This document shows, one piece after another, positions 20,422-29,489 of a stretch of DNA of 64,000 nucleotides. A model generated the notes under the pieces. It saw only the letters and a program-made list of their open reading frames with translations. It was not told where the DNA came from and searched no databases. The number at the start of each line of letters is the position of its first letter. The stretch's first letter is position 1. The stretch spans positions 1-64,000 of the forward strand of contig JAMLIN010000016.1 of NCBI GenBank assembly GCA_023954135.1. The letters run 5' to 3'. Source of the stretch: Burkholderiaceae bacterium. GTDB lineage: Bacteria > Pseudomonadota > Gammaproteobacteria > Burkholderiales > Burkholderiaceae_E. A program made the position numbers and the translations under genes.

Positions 20422-23106
20422 ATGGCAGGACTGACGAGCGCGTTGCGCGCGGCATCGATGCGGATCGCGCTCGAGCCGCGGATGCTCTTCGACGGCGCGG
20501 CAGCGGCGACCGCGGACGCGGCGCCCATCGACGTCAAGGACGCTCCCAATCTCGATCGGCCCGAGATCTCCGGCGACGCGAAGGCGACCGTCCGCGAGAA
20601 CGGCACCCTGTGGTTCAACGGCCTCGAGGGGCACGGCCATGCGGCGCCGGTGCAGATCTCGGATCCGAACGACGGGCCGGGCGATCTCTACCAGGTCAAG
20701 CTCTGGGTATCGACCGGTGGCGCCACCATCGCCGAGGTGGCGGGAGCGGACATCCGCTACAACGGCCAGGACTGGGTGGAGCTCACGGGTTCGCTCGAGC
20801 AGGTCAACGAAGCGCTGGCGGGACTGCGCATCGACCCGACCCGGGATTTCGACGGCCAGGCGAAGCTCGGCATCCAGGTCAACGACCCGGACGGCCATTG
20901 CGTGGAACGCTGGATCACGATCTGCGTGGTCGATGGCAACCAGTCGCCGGTGGCCGGCGACGATCTGCGCGAATTCTGCTTCGGCACGGTATCGATCGGC
21001 GGCAACGTGATCACCGGCGGCCAGCGGGGCGAGACGGCCGATCATGATCCCGATGGCGACTCGCTCAAGCTCATCGGCATCACGACCGGCAACGCCGGCA
21101 ATGTCGCGCCGGGCGGCGTCGGCGAAACCGTCAGCGGCCTCTGGGGCGAGCTGCAGATCGAATGCGATGGCAGCTATGTCTACCGGCCCGGCGAGCAGCT
21201 TGCCGACCTTGCGCCCGACGAGGTCCGTACCGACGTCTTCACCTATCTCATCGAGGACGCCGACGGCGCCACCGATACTGCGACGCTCACCTTCGTGGTA
21301 CGCGGCGTCGATGTCTGCCCTGGTCCGGGCCCCGGTCCCGGGCCGGGACCGGAACCGGGTTCCCCGCCGCTGGCGGTGGACGACTTCCGTACCGTGGTCG
21401 AGGGCAACGTGCTCGGCGATGGCGACGCAGTACGCGGCAACGATTCCGGTGACCGGGCCGACAGCGATCCCGACGGCGATCCGCTGACGGTGATCGGGGT
21501 GACCGCCGGCAGCGACGGCTCGGTGCCGCTCGGAGGTATCGGTGCGCAGATCGCCGGCCAGTACGGCATCCTGACGATCGGCCCGGACGGCTCCTACACC
21601 TACGATGCCCGCACCGAGGCGGCGCAGGCGCTGCGCGAGGGCGAGCAGGTCGTCGACCGCTTCACCTACACGATCGCCGATCCGGACGGCAATCTGGACA
21701 CCGCGACGATCACGATCCAGGTGATCGGCATCAACCTGCCGCCCCAGGCCAATCCCGATGCGGTCTCGCTCGATGCCGACCGCAGCGAGCCGCTGACGGG
21801 CAACATCATCACCGGCGGCGCACCGGGCGACAGCGCGGACACCGATCCCGATCCCGGCGATGCTCTGAGCCTTGCCGAAACCCCCGCGGCGGCGGTGATA
21901 CCGGGCACCATCGCGGTGCCGGCCGACGGTTCGCCGGTCGCCGGCGCCCACGGCACCCTGGTGGTGTCTCCGGACGGCAGCTACAGCTACACCATCGATC
22001 CCACCGACCCGGTGCTGATCGCGCTGGGGCCCGGCGCGACGGTCGTGGATCGCTTCACCTACACCATCCGCGACCAGGACGGCGCGACTTCGACGACGAC
22101 CCTGGTCGTGACGATCGTCGGCGTCAACGAGGCGCCGACGGCGCCGACGGTGAGCGTCGTCGTGCCGGGCGGCGCGGTATTCGGCGACGACGAGGCGCGC
22201 ATCACCGACGTGCCGCCGCCGACCGACGTCGACCGGCCGGAGCAGGAGCTGACGGTGGTCATCACCGGGGTTCCGGATCCGGCCAACGGGCAGTTCGTCC
22301 GCGGCGACGGCACGCCGGTGCGCGAGGGCGACGAGTTGCCGGCCGAGGAGTTGCAGAACCTCTCCTTCGTGCCGGCGCCGTCGCCGGGAGCGCCTCCCGG
22401 TCCGGACGGCAACATACCGGCCGGCACCATGACCTTCATCGTCGACGACAACGCCGGCGGCCGGACGCCGGGTGGCATCACCGTGGCCATCGTGCCGGGT
22501 ACGCCGGGCGGCCCGGGTGAACCCGGCGGTCCCGGGGAGCCGGGTGGCCCCGGAGAGCCGGGTGGGCCAGGTGGTCCCGGGGAGCCGGGCGGTCCTGGCG
22601 GCCCCGGCGGCCCGGTGGTCCCGGGTCCGGGCGGACCAGGTGGCCCGGGAACGGGACCCGGAACGGGTCCGGGGACGGGCATCGGTCCCTGGCCCGACAG
22701 CAGCGGCGCCGGCCCGGCCTTGCCGGGGCTGTTGCCGCCGATGTTCGTGGATCCGCTGGAGAAGGGACCGAGCTTCGGCGGCGGTGGCTGGCTGCCCGAG
22801 GATCCCCTGTCTCCCTTTGGGCCGCGCCATGTGCTGGGCATGGTCGAGGAGGCGCAGGGTCTCGCGGACGAGAAGGAGCACATCGATCGGCTCGCCGCCG
22901 AGGCGATCGGCGCCAGCGACGATTGCAGCCCGGTGGAGCCGGTCAAACCACCCGTCGCCAAGCCCAAGCCGAAGGCGGTGCCGCGCTCGGCGATGTCCGA
23001 GCTGGCGCGTCCGAAGGTGCGCAGCTTCTCCGAACAGGTGGACGTCGAGAAGAAGCGCTTCCAGGCACCGGCGAAGGTAAGGGTGGTCGCGGGCCGCCAG
23101 TGCTGA
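20422..23106 (+). CDS. LEPR-motif surface/secreted protein with VCBS-like repeats and collagen-like tract
   Basis: An 894-residue protein with no classical signal peptide. Residues 17-26 read [10 protein letters not shown], the N-terminal motif known from LEPR-XLL repeat proteins. Residues 35-170 form a beta-rich domain. Three VCBS/cadherin-like units follow, marked by [14 protein letters not shown] (about 204), [15 protein letters not shown] (about 346) and [13 protein letters not shown] (about 471), with FTYTI-D-DG endings and probable Ca-binding Asp clusters. Residues about 694-755 are an almost pure Pro-Gly-Glu collagen-like tract. The last 100 residues are charged, with a Lys/Pro-rich stretch and a terminal Cys. 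There are no RTX nonapeptides. GGGGGAA precedes the ATG. It heads a cluster of envelope-export genes and is the likely cargo or anchor; its role is inferred. Confidence 0.85.
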   Translation: MAGLTSALRAASMRIALEPRMLFDGAAAATADAAPIDVKDAPNLDRPEISGDAKATVRENGTLWFNGLEGHGHAAPVQISDPNDGPGDLYQVKLWVSTGGATIAEVAGADIRYNGQDWVELTGSLEQVNEALAGLRIDPTRDFDGQAKLGIQVNDPDGHCVERWITICVVDGNQSPVAGDDLREFCFGTVSIGGNVITGGQRGETADHDPDGDSLKLIGITTGNAGNVAPGGVGETVSGLWGELQIECDGSYVYRPGEQLADLAPDEVRTDVFTYLIEDADGATDTATLTFVVRGVDVCPGPGPGPGPGPEPGSPPLAVDDFRTVVEGNVLGDGDAVRGNDSGDRADSDPDGDPLTVIGVTAGSDGSVPLGGIGAQIAGQYGILTIGPDGSYTYDARTEAAQALREGEQVVDRFTYTIADPDGNLDTATITIQVIGINLPPQANPDAVSLDADRSEPLTGNIITGGAPGDSADTDPDPGDALSLAETPAAAVIPGTIAVPADGSPVAGAHGTLVVSPDGSYSYTIDPTDPVLIALGPGATVVDRFTYTIRDQDGATSTTTLVVTIVGVNEAPTAPTVSVVVPGGAVFGDDEARITDVPPPTDVDRPEQELTVVITGVPDPANGQFVRGDGTPVREGDELPAEELQNLSFVPAPSPGAPPGPDGNIPAGTMTFIVDDNAGGRTPGGITVAIVPGTPGGPGEPGGPGEPGGPGEPGGPGGPGEPGGPGGPGGPVVPGPGGPGGPGTGPGTGPGTGIGPWPDSSGAGPALPGLLPPMFVDPLEKGPSFGGGGWLPEDPLSPFGPRHVLGMVEEAQGLADEKEHIDRLAAEAIGASDDCSPVEPVKPPVAKPKPKAVPRSAMSELARPKVRSFSEQVDVEKKRFQAPAKVRVVAGRQC
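22500..22690 (+). repeat. Collagen-like Pro-Gly tandem repeat within the LEPR protein gene
   Basis: About 190 bases of degenerate 9-base units coding [12 protein letters not shown] and GTGPGT blocks. Codons vary between units, so the protein repeat is kept while DNA identity is only moderate. Such tracts are prone to length change by recombination. Confidence 0.8.
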
Positions 23107-23123
23107 TCGGCTTCGTATTCGAT

Positions 23124-23180
23124 CGCATGGCCGCGTTGGGACGCCTTGCCGTGCAAGCGCACTGTCTGCGGCGCCCCGCC
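23124..23180. repeat. REP-like intergenic repeat, second copy
   Basis: This 57-base segment aligns without gaps to 15643-15699, with about three quarters of bases identical (shared blocks GCGTTGGG, CGCCT-GCCGT-CAA and GCGCCCCGC). It can fold through GTGC/GCAC and GGGACGCC/GGCGCCCC-type pairing. It lies just after the LEPR protein stop, as the other copy lies at the patZ-like stop. Confidence 0.5.
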
Positions 23181-23262
23181 TTGCCCTGCAATCGAATGCG
23201 AACCCGTGTAATGGGCTTGCCCTGCACCGGTGGGCGATAGAATGGCGACGCGGTCGAACGAA

Positions 23263-23289
23263 GTTGCATCCGCCACGGGCGGATGCAAC
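23263..23289 (+). terminator. Perfect 12-bp hairpin between LEPR gene and tolC-like gene
   Basis: GTTGCATCCGCC (23263-23274), loop ACG, GGCGGATGCAAC (23278-23289). It has no T tract. It lies 156 bases after the LEPR protein stop and 41 bases before the tolC-like ATG, so it could attenuate read-through into the export genes or shape the leader of their mRNA. Confidence 0.5.
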
Positions 23290-23330
23290 GCAGAACAATG
23301 AAGAGCAGCACCAGCACAGGAAGGACGAGC

Positions 23331-25211
23331 ATGGTTCGAAGCCCACAGGGCCGCGTTCGCGCGGCGTGGTCATGGGGAGGGCTCGCGGCGGTCGTCGTCC
23401 TCGCCGGATGCGCGGTGACGCCGCAGCCTCTCACGGTCGACGAGATCGCGCAGCGGGCGACCGAGGATCGGGCGCGCATGGGCGAGAACCAGGAGCCGGT
23501 GAGCGCGCCGCTCAGCTTCGCCGATGTCGCGGCGCGGGTCCTGAAGTACAACCTCGACTTTCGCCAGCGCATGATGGAAGGCGCGCTCGCCGATCGCCAG
23601 CTCGCGGTCGGCCAGTGGGACATGTTCCCTGCGCTGCTTGCCAATGCCGGCTACGTCACCCGCAGCAACGAGGCCGCCTACATCAACGACGCGGGCGTCG
23701 TGTCCGCGGCGACCAGCGAACGCACCCGCCGGCTCGCCGGGCTCGAGTTCTCGTGGAACCTGCTCGATTTCGGCGTTTCCTACTATCGGGCGCGGATCCT
23801 CGCCGACCAGGTCCTGATCGCCGAGGAACGCAAGCGCAAGGCGATCCAGACCCTGATGCAGGAGACCCGCCATACCTACTGGCGGGCGCTGGGTGCGCAG
23901 CGCCTCGGCGATCGCCTGCAGGAACTGATGAAGCGCTCGAACGTCGCGCTCGCCCAGGCCCGGGTGATCGAGCAGCAGGGCTTGCTGCCGCAGGCGCAGG
24001 CGCTCGCCTACCAGCGTGCGCTGCTCGATGCGACGACCCTGCTGCAGCTGCGCCGCCAGGACCTCGAGTTCGCGAAGATCGAGCTCGCGTCCCTGATGAA
24101 CCTGCCTCACCACGTCGACTTCACCCTGGCCGACGAGCCCGAGCCGGACCTCCCGCCGGTTCCCGCCGAGATCGAGAAGCTCGAGGATCTCGCACTCGTC
24201 CAGCGTCCCGAACTGCGCGAGGAAGACTACCGGCGCCGCATCACGGTGAACGATACGCGGCGGGCACTGACCCAGACCCTGCCCGGAATCTCCTTCAGCA
24301 CCGGTTGGCAGTACGACTCGAACAGGTATCTGCTGAACAATTCCTGGGTCGAGACTGGGCTGCGGGTGTCGGCGAACCTCTTCCGGCTCGCGTCGATTCC
24401 CTCGATCCGCCGTGCCGGCGAGGCGCAGGAACAGCTCGACGATACCCGCCGGCTGGCGCAGGCGATGGCCGTCGCCACGCAGGTACGGCTCGCGGCGCTG
24501 CGCTACCGGATCGCCCGCGACGGGCTCGACCAGGCGGCCGAGAGCGCTCGCGTCGACTTCCGGCTCGCCGAGTACACCCGCGCGGCGGCGAGCTCCCGGG
24601 TCGATTCGGAGCTGGAGCTGCTGCGCACCGAGGCCCGTTCGCTGCTGTCGGAGTACGAGCGCCATATCGCCTTCGCCGACGTCCAGGCGGCCTGGGGCCG
24701 GCTGTACAACTCGGTGGGCTACGATCTCGTCCCGGCGGAGGCCGATGCCAGCCTCGCGATGCTGTCGCGCTCGATTCGCGATTCGCTCAACGAATGGCAC
24801 CGGGCCACCTTCGAGCGGCCGCCGGCCGACAAGTCCTCCCTCGCTCCCCTGAGGCTGAGGGTCGCCGGGCTCGATGCCGATGCCGGCGAAGCGGTGCGGG
24901 CGGCGGTGGGCGCCGGCCTGACCCGGGCCGGCCTGCGGCTTGCCGCCGACGAGCGCGCATCGGCCTGGACGCTCGAGCTCGTGCCCGAGTCCGATATCGT
25001 GCCGGGCGAGGGCGCCATGAGCCGATGGACCCTGCGGCTGCTCGATGCGAACGGTCGTCTCGCGCTGCGCGCGAGCCACGCGATCGCGCTGGCCGGCGAT
25101 CGGTCGGCCGAGGCGCTCGCGGCATCCGCAAGAGCGGCAATCGAGGCTGCGATGGTTGCGATGACCGACGAGCTGCGCTCGGCGGGACGCACCGAGGTGG
25201 CTTCGCGTTGA
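23331..25211 (+). CDS. TolC-family outer-membrane factor, lipoprotein with extra C-terminal domain
   Basis: A 626-residue outer-membrane channel protein. The ATG at 23331 is chosen for its AGGAAGG ribosome site; upstream ATGs at 23283 and 23298 have none. The signal peptide ends in the lipobox LAGC with Cys27. Residues about 60-490 form the two-repeat TolC fold with long amphipathic helices ([20 protein letters not shown], then [20 protein letters not shown]). Residues about 500-626 are an additional alpha/beta domain ([20 protein letters not shown]) absent from ordinary TolC proteins and not recognised here. The adaptor gene starts within its stop codon, and two more adaptor-type genes follow, so it is likely the exit duct of this system. 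Confidence 0.88.
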   Translation: MVRSPQGRVRAAWSWGGLAAVVVLAGCAVTPQPLTVDEIAQRATEDRARMGENQEPVSAPLSFADVAARVLKYNLDFRQRMMEGALADRQLAVGQWDMFPALLANAGYVTRSNEAAYINDAGVVSAATSERTRRLAGLEFSWNLLDFGVSYYRARILADQVLIAEERKRKAIQTLMQETRHTYWRALGAQRLGDRLQELMKRSNVALAQARVIEQQGLLPQAQALAYQRALLDATTLLQLRRQDLEFAKIELASLMNLPHHVDFTLADEPEPDLPPVPAEIEKLEDLALVQRPELREEDYRRRITVNDTRRALTQTLPGISFSTGWQYDSNRYLLNNSWVETGLRVSANLFRLASIPSIRRAGEAQEQLDDTRRLAQAMAVATQVRLAALRYRIARDGLDQAAESARVDFRLAEYTRAAASSRVDSELELLRTEARSLLSEYERHIAFADVQAAWGRLYNSVGYDLVPAEADASLAMLSRSIRDSLNEWHRATFERPPADKSSLAPLRLRVAGLDADAGEAVRAAVGAGLTRAGLRLAADERASAWTLELVPESDIVPGEGAMSRWTLRLLDANGRLALRASHAIALAGDRSAEALAASARAAIEAAMVAMTDELRSAGRTEVASR

Positions 25212-25993
25212 GCACCGTCGGCCGGACCCTGCTTTTCGCGGTGCTGGTGGGCATCGCGGGTGTCGCCGGCGCGCAGCCGGCCCGGCCGGGTACCGATGCG
25301 GCGAGCGCGGCAGCGCTTTCCGATGCCGCCAACGAGCGGCCCCGGGTGCTGCTGATGCCGGAGCACGAGACCACGCTGGTGGCCCAGACCGTCGGACGCA
25401 TCGAACGTCTCGGCGGTGGCCTGGGCGAGGCGTTTCGCGCGGGCGCCACGCTGGTGGGCTTCGATTGCGCCGAGCAGCAGGCCCGGCTCAAGATCGGCCG
25501 TGCCGAGCTCGATTCCGCCGGCCGCAATCTCGAGGCGAAGCAGCGCCTGGCGGCGCTGCAGGCCGCCGGCGAGATCGAGGTGCAGATCGCCCGGGCCGCG
25601 GTGGACCGGGCGAATGCGCAGGTCGAGCTCGCCAATGTGCAGATCGCCCAGTGCCGGATCCGGGCCCCGTTCGCGGGACGGATCGCGAAGCTGCATGTGC
25701 GCGAGCACCAGGGCGTCAACATCGGCCAGCCGCTCATGGACATCGTCGCCGACGGGCCGCTCAAGCTGCGCCTGAACGTGCCTTCGCGCTGGCTCGCCTG
25801 GCTGGCCGCCGGCCATCGCTTCGAGGTGGCGATCGACGAGACCCGCAAGACCTATCCGGCGACGGTATCGGCGCTCAATGCGCGCGTCGACGCCGTCAGC
25901 CAGTCGATCGAGATCGAGGCCCGGATCGTCGGCAAGCATCCCGAGCTGTTGCCCGGCATGAGCGGCACCGCGCGCTTCGAACCCGGAACATGA
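25208..25993 (+). CDS. Periplasmic adaptor (membrane fusion protein), short RND/HlyD type
   Basis: A 261-residue exported adaptor. No ATG is available; the TTG at 25208, overlapping the tolC-like TGA and preceded by GAGGTGG, starts a signal peptide (TLLFAVLVGIAGVAGAQ). The mature part has a split lipoyl-like domain (VGRIERLGGGLGEAFRAGAT and IRAPFAGRIAKLHVREHQGV) around one short alpha-hairpin, then a beta-barrel and membrane-proximal end (LPGMSGTARFEPGT). It is shorter than usual MFPs. It lacks a transmembrane anchor and has no pump gene beside it. Its stop overlaps the next ATG (ATGA), so it belongs to one polycistronic unit with the TolC-like and HlyD-like proteins. Confidence 0.85.
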   Translation: MSTVGRTLLFAVLVGIAGVAGAQPARPGTDAASAAALSDAANERPRVLLMPEHETTLVAQTVGRIERLGGGLGEAFRAGATLVGFDCAEQQARLKIGRAELDSAGRNLEAKQRLAALQAAGEIEVQIARAAVDRANAQVELANVQIAQCRIRAPFAGRIAKLHVREHQGVNIGQPLMDIVADGPLKLRLNVPSRWLAWLAAGHRFEVAIDETRKTYPATVSALNARVDAVSQSIEIEARIVGKHPELLPGMSGTARFEPGT

Positions 25994-27339
25994 ACGCGCC
26001 CGCCGCCGATCCGGAACTCGGCCGCGCACTACCCGCCTACGCGCATCTGCAGGAACGTGCCCGCGCCGCGCGCAGCCCGCGCGAGCTCTGGTTCACCATC
26101 GCCAACGAGACCTGGCAACTGCTGCCGTACTCGCAGGCCTACCTGTGGCAGACCGACGGCGGAGCGGCCCGCCTGCGCACCGTCGCCGGGCTCGCCCAGC
26201 TCGCCGAGGATTCGCCGCTGACCGTCTGGCTGCGGCGGCTCGGCCGCTGGCTCGACCGGACCGTCGGCGACGACCCGGTGTTCCTCGCCCGTGACGACGT
26301 GCCGGCGGACCTCGGCGAAGGCTGGGACGAGTGGATGGGGGCGCTGCTCTTCGTCCAGCCGGTCCTCGCCCCCGACGGGCAGCGGCTGGGCGTCGTCGGC
26401 TTCGTGATCGAGGGTGCGCCGTCCGAGGCGATCCAGACCGTGCTGCTGCGGACCTTCTCTGCCTACGGCCACGCCTGGTCGGCGCTGGCGCCGCGGCGTC
26501 GCGCCCGCAGCCGCCTCAGGGGCTGGCCGGGCTGGGTGGCCGCGGCGCTGCTCGTGGCCGCGATGTTCATCCCGGTGCGGCTGTCGGTGCTCGCTCCCGC
26601 CGAGATCATCGGCCTCGATGCGCGGGTGATCGCGGCTCCGATGGACGGCGTGGTCGAGTCCTTCGCGGTCGAGCCCAACCAGGCGGTGGAGGCCGGCCAG
26701 CTGCTGTTCTCCCTCGATGCCACCACGCTCGTCAATCGCCGCGAGGTCGCCGCCCGCCAGTTGCAGGTCGCGCGGGCCGATGCGCTCGCCGCTGCCCAGA
26801 AGGCGTTCTCGAGCGATGCGAGCCGCGCCGAGCTCGCCGCCCTCAACGGCAAGGTCGCCGAACGGGAGGCGGAGCTCGTCTATCTCGAGCAACTCCTCGC
26901 GCGCATCCAGGTCCATGCGCCGGCGCCCGGCGTGATCGTCTTCGGCGATGTCAACGACTGGATCGGCAAGCCGGTTGCCACCGGTGAGCGGGTCGCGCTG
27001 CTGGCCGATCCCGGCGATGCCGGCGTCCTCGTCTGGCTGCCGGTGGCCGACGCGATCAACCTCGATCCTGGCGCGGAGGTCCGCCTGTTCCTGCAGGTCG
27101 CGCCGCTCACCCCGATCGATGCGACACTGTCGCAGACGAGCTACCAGGCGGTAACCTCGCCGGAGGGCATCTCGGCCTATCGGCTGCGCGCGCGATTCGC
27201 TCCGGATGACCCCCAGGTGGCCGCGCTTGCGCGCATCGGCCTGAAAGGCACGGCGAAGATCTACGGGCGCAGCGCGCCGCTCGCCTACTATCTGTTCCGG
27301 CGGCCGCTGGCCGCGCTGCGGGAATGGACGGGATTCTAG
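25990..27339 (+). CDS. GAF-like domain / transmembrane / HlyD-type adaptor
   Basis: A 449-residue protein. Residues about 10-165 look like a GAF-type sensor domain (SPRELWFTIANETWQLLPYS, TVAGLAQLAEDSPLTVWLRR, LGVVGFVIEGAPSEA). One transmembrane helix at about 178-197 (WVAAALLVAAMFIPVRL) follows. The rest is an HlyD-like adaptor: a lipoyl half (IAAPMDGVVESFAVEPNQAV), a helical hairpin, the second half (VHAPAPGVIVFGDVNDWIG) and a beta-barrel. The topology predicts a cytoplasmic GAF domain and a periplasmic adaptor arm. The ATG overlaps the previous stop (ATGA) and its own end overlaps the M50 gene by 16 bases. What the GAF-like domain binds is unknown; the fold call is from pattern only. Confidence 0.8.
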   Translation: MNAPAADPELGRALPAYAHLQERARAARSPRELWFTIANETWQLLPYSQAYLWQTDGGAARLRTVAGLAQLAEDSPLTVWLRRLGRWLDRTVGDDPVFLARDDVPADLGEGWDEWMGALLFVQPVLAPDGQRLGVVGFVIEGAPSEAIQTVLLRTFSAYGHAWSALAPRRRARSRLRGWPGWVAAALLVAAMFIPVRLSVLAPAEIIGLDARVIAAPMDGVVESFAVEPNQAVEAGQLLFSLDATTLVNRREVAARQLQVARADALAAAQKAFSSDASRAELAALNGKVAEREAELVYLEQLLARIQVHAPAPGVIVFGDVNDWIGKPVATGERVALLADPGDAGVLVWLPVADAINLDPGAEVRLFLQVAPLTPIDATLSQTSYQAVTSPEGISAYRLRARFAPDDPQVAALARIGLKGTAKIYGRSAPLAYYLFRRPLAALREWTGF

Positions 27340-29459
27340 GTGGCGCAGGCGGTGCGCCGGCGCCGGTCCCGCGCTGGCCGGCGCTGCGCGACGACCTGCA
27401 GCTCTTTCCGGCCGCGCCCAATCGGGACGGATCGCCCGCCTGGATGATCCAGGATCCGGTGGGCAACCGTTTCTTCCGGATCGGCTGGGTCGAGTTCGAG
27501 GTGCTCTCGCGCTGGTCCCTGCGCGACCCGGCCCGCATCGCCGCCGCCATCACCGCCGACACTCCACTCGCGATCGACGCCGACGATGTGCTGCAGACGG
27601 TGGAGTTCCTGCGCCAGCAGCAGTTGCTGCGGGTGAACGATCCGCAGGGAGTGGCCTTGCTCGAGGCGATCGCGCGGCGGGCGAATCCGGCGCGCTGGAA
27701 ATGGCTGCTCCACAACTACCTGTTCATCCGGATCCCGCTGGTGAGGCCGCAGCGATTCCTCGGCTGGCTCGCGCCGAAGCTGGGCTTTCTCCATACCCGG
27801 GGCTGCGCGATCGCGGTCCTGGTCGCGACGATCGCCGGACTGCTGCTCGCCGCCCGCCAGTGGGACAGCTTCGTCCATACCTTCAGCGACGTGATGAGCC
27901 CGGCCGGCATCGTCGGCTTCGCGCTCGCGCTGCTGTTCGCCAAGAGCCTGCACGAGCTCGGCCATGCGGTGACGGCGACCCGGCTCGGCGTGCGGGTCGC
28001 GCACATGGGGGTCGCCTTCCTGGTGCTCTGGCCGATGCTCTATACCGACACGGGCGAATCCTGGAAGCTCGCGGATCGCCGCGACCGCTTCCGCATCGCC
28101 GCCGCCGGCATGACGGTCGAGTTCGCGCTCGCGGGACTCGCGACGCTCGCCTGGAGCCTCGCCGACGACGGCGCCCTGCGATCGGCGCTGTTCTTCCTCG
28201 CGACGACGAGCTGGATCCTCACCCTGGCCATCAACGCCAGCCCCTTCATGCGCTTCGACGGCTATTTCCTCCTGTCGGATGCGCTCGACCTGCCCAACCT
28301 GCATGCCCGCAGCTTCGCCCTGGCGCGCGCGATGCTCCGGCGCCGGATCCTCGGTCTGCCCGAGCCCGACCCGGAGGTCTTCGAGCCGGGCCTGCGCCGC
28401 TTCCTGATCGGCTTCGCCTTCGCCACCTGGATCTACCGCCTGGTGGTCTTCATCGGCATCGCGATCGCGGTCTACTACGTGTTCTTCAAGGCGCTCGGGC
28501 TGCTGCTGTTCGCGGTCGAGATCGCCTGGTTCATCCTGCGCCCGCTGTGGTCCGAGCTGGGCGTCTGGTACGAGCGGCGCGCCGAAGTGGGGCGGGCACG
28601 CGGGATCGCGCTGCTGCTCGTCCTGGTCGCGGTCTTCGCGCTGCTGGCGCTGCCGTGGCGGGGCTCGGTGCGTGCCGAGGCCTGGCTGCATTCGGCACAG
28701 CAGCAGCGCCTGTACAGTCCGTTCGCCGCGCGTGTCGTCGAGTTGCCGGCCGAGGGCCCGGTCGGCGCCGGAACCCGCCTCGCGCTTCTGGATTCGCCGG
28801 ATACCCGCAGCCGCGCGGACCAGGCGGGCATCCTCGCGGCGGCGCTGGCCCTGCAGCGCGACCAGAGCGTCGGCCGCGGCAGCGATGCGGCCGAGCGGGC
28901 CAACCGGCTCGGCGAACAGCTCGCCCGCCAGCTCGCCGAGCTCGGCGCCGAAACCGGCGAGCTGGAGCGGCTTGCCCTGGTGGCCGACTTCGACGGCATG
29001 GTGGTCGACCTCGACCGGGATCTGCGGCCCGGGGAGTGGATATCGGCCAACCAGCCGATCGCGATGGTGATCGATCCCGATGCCTGGGTGGTGGATGCGC
29101 TGGTCGAGCAGCGCGACCTCGACCGGTTGCGCATCGGCGCGCCGGCGCGCTTCCATCGGCGCGGCGACTGGGAAGTCCTCGATGGCGAAGTCATCGCGAT
29201 CGATTCGGCGCGGTTGCAGCGCTTGCCCGATCCGATGCTTGCCGCCGATCGCGGCGGCCGCGTCCCGGTGCTGCGCGGCGACGACGGCCGGGAAGTGCCT
29301 CGCGACGTTCTCTACCGGGTGCGGATTCGCATCGAGGGCGTGCCCTCGCAGATGCGCTCGGGCCTGGGTTCGGTCCGGGTCGAAGGCGAGCCGCGCAGCC
29401 TGTTGCGCGAAGCGCTGGTTTCGGTGGCGGCTGTGCTCGTCCGCGAAAGCGGGTTCTGA
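27324..29459 (+). CDS. PqqD-like / M50 (site-2) metalloprotease / HlyD fusion protein
   Basis: A 711-residue multi-domain membrane protein. Residues about 35-115 resemble a PqqD-type winged helix (VGNRFFRIGWVEFEVLSRWS ... VEFLRQQQLLRVND). A membrane core carries the M50 zinc motif HELGH at 210-214 and the second metal motif NASPFMRFDG with Asp312, so the protease looks catalytically intact. More membrane helices extend to about 440. The C-terminal 250 residues form a periplasmic HlyD-like module (RLYSPFAARVVELPAEGPVG, LVADFDGMVVDLDRDLRPGEW) and beta-barrel. It overlaps the GAF-HlyD gene by 16 bases and closes the operon. In the layout of a type I exporter it replaces the ABC ATPase; whether it transports, cleaves or anchors the LEPR protein is unknown. 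Confidence 0.85.
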   Translation: MDGILGGAGGAPAPVPRWPALRDDLQLFPAAPNRDGSPAWMIQDPVGNRFFRIGWVEFEVLSRWSLRDPARIAAAITADTPLAIDADDVLQTVEFLRQQQLLRVNDPQGVALLEAIARRANPARWKWLLHNYLFIRIPLVRPQRFLGWLAPKLGFLHTRGCAIAVLVATIAGLLLAARQWDSFVHTFSDVMSPAGIVGFALALLFAKSLHELGHAVTATRLGVRVAHMGVAFLVLWPMLYTDTGESWKLADRRDRFRIAAAGMTVEFALAGLATLAWSLADDGALRSALFFLATTSWILTLAINASPFMRFDGYFLLSDALDLPNLHARSFALARAMLRRRILGLPEPDPEVFEPGLRRFLIGFAFATWIYRLVVFIGIAIAVYYVFFKALGLLLFAVEIAWFILRPLWSELGVWYERRAEVGRARGIALLLVLVAVFALLALPWRGSVRAEAWLHSAQQQRLYSPFAARVVELPAEGPVGAGTRLALLDSPDTRSRADQAGILAAALALQRDQSVGRGSDAAERANRLGEQLARQLAELGAETGELERLALVADFDGMVVDLDRDLRPGEWISANQPIAMVIDPDAWVVDALVEQRDLDRLRIGAPARFHRRGDWEVLDGEVIAIDSARLQRLPDPMLAADRGGRVPVLRGDDGREVPRDVLYRVRIRIEGVPSQMRSGLGSVRVEGEPRSLLREALVSVAAVLVRESGF

Positions 29460-29489
29460 CGCGACTCCGGCTTCGACCGCATGGCCGCA

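Noticed and set aside
20422..23106. Calling the LEPR protein an RTX toxin or adhesin
   Set aside because: No RTX nonapeptides, no toxin domain and no type I C-terminal signal were found; only VCBS-like repeats and the LEPR motif are supported.
22059..23288. Antisense 409-residue ORF with a GPPGPPG collagen-like run
   Set aside because: The Gly-Pro repeat is palindromic at codon level, so the antisense strand of a Pro-Gly tract also reads as Gly-Pro. The sense gene has a ribosome site, domains and operon context; the antisense frame has none.
23264..25207. Long frame running into the short adaptor gene from 23264
   Set aside because: The first 640 codons are a shadow of the tolC-like gene; only the part from the TTG at 25208 has a signal peptide and adaptor domain.
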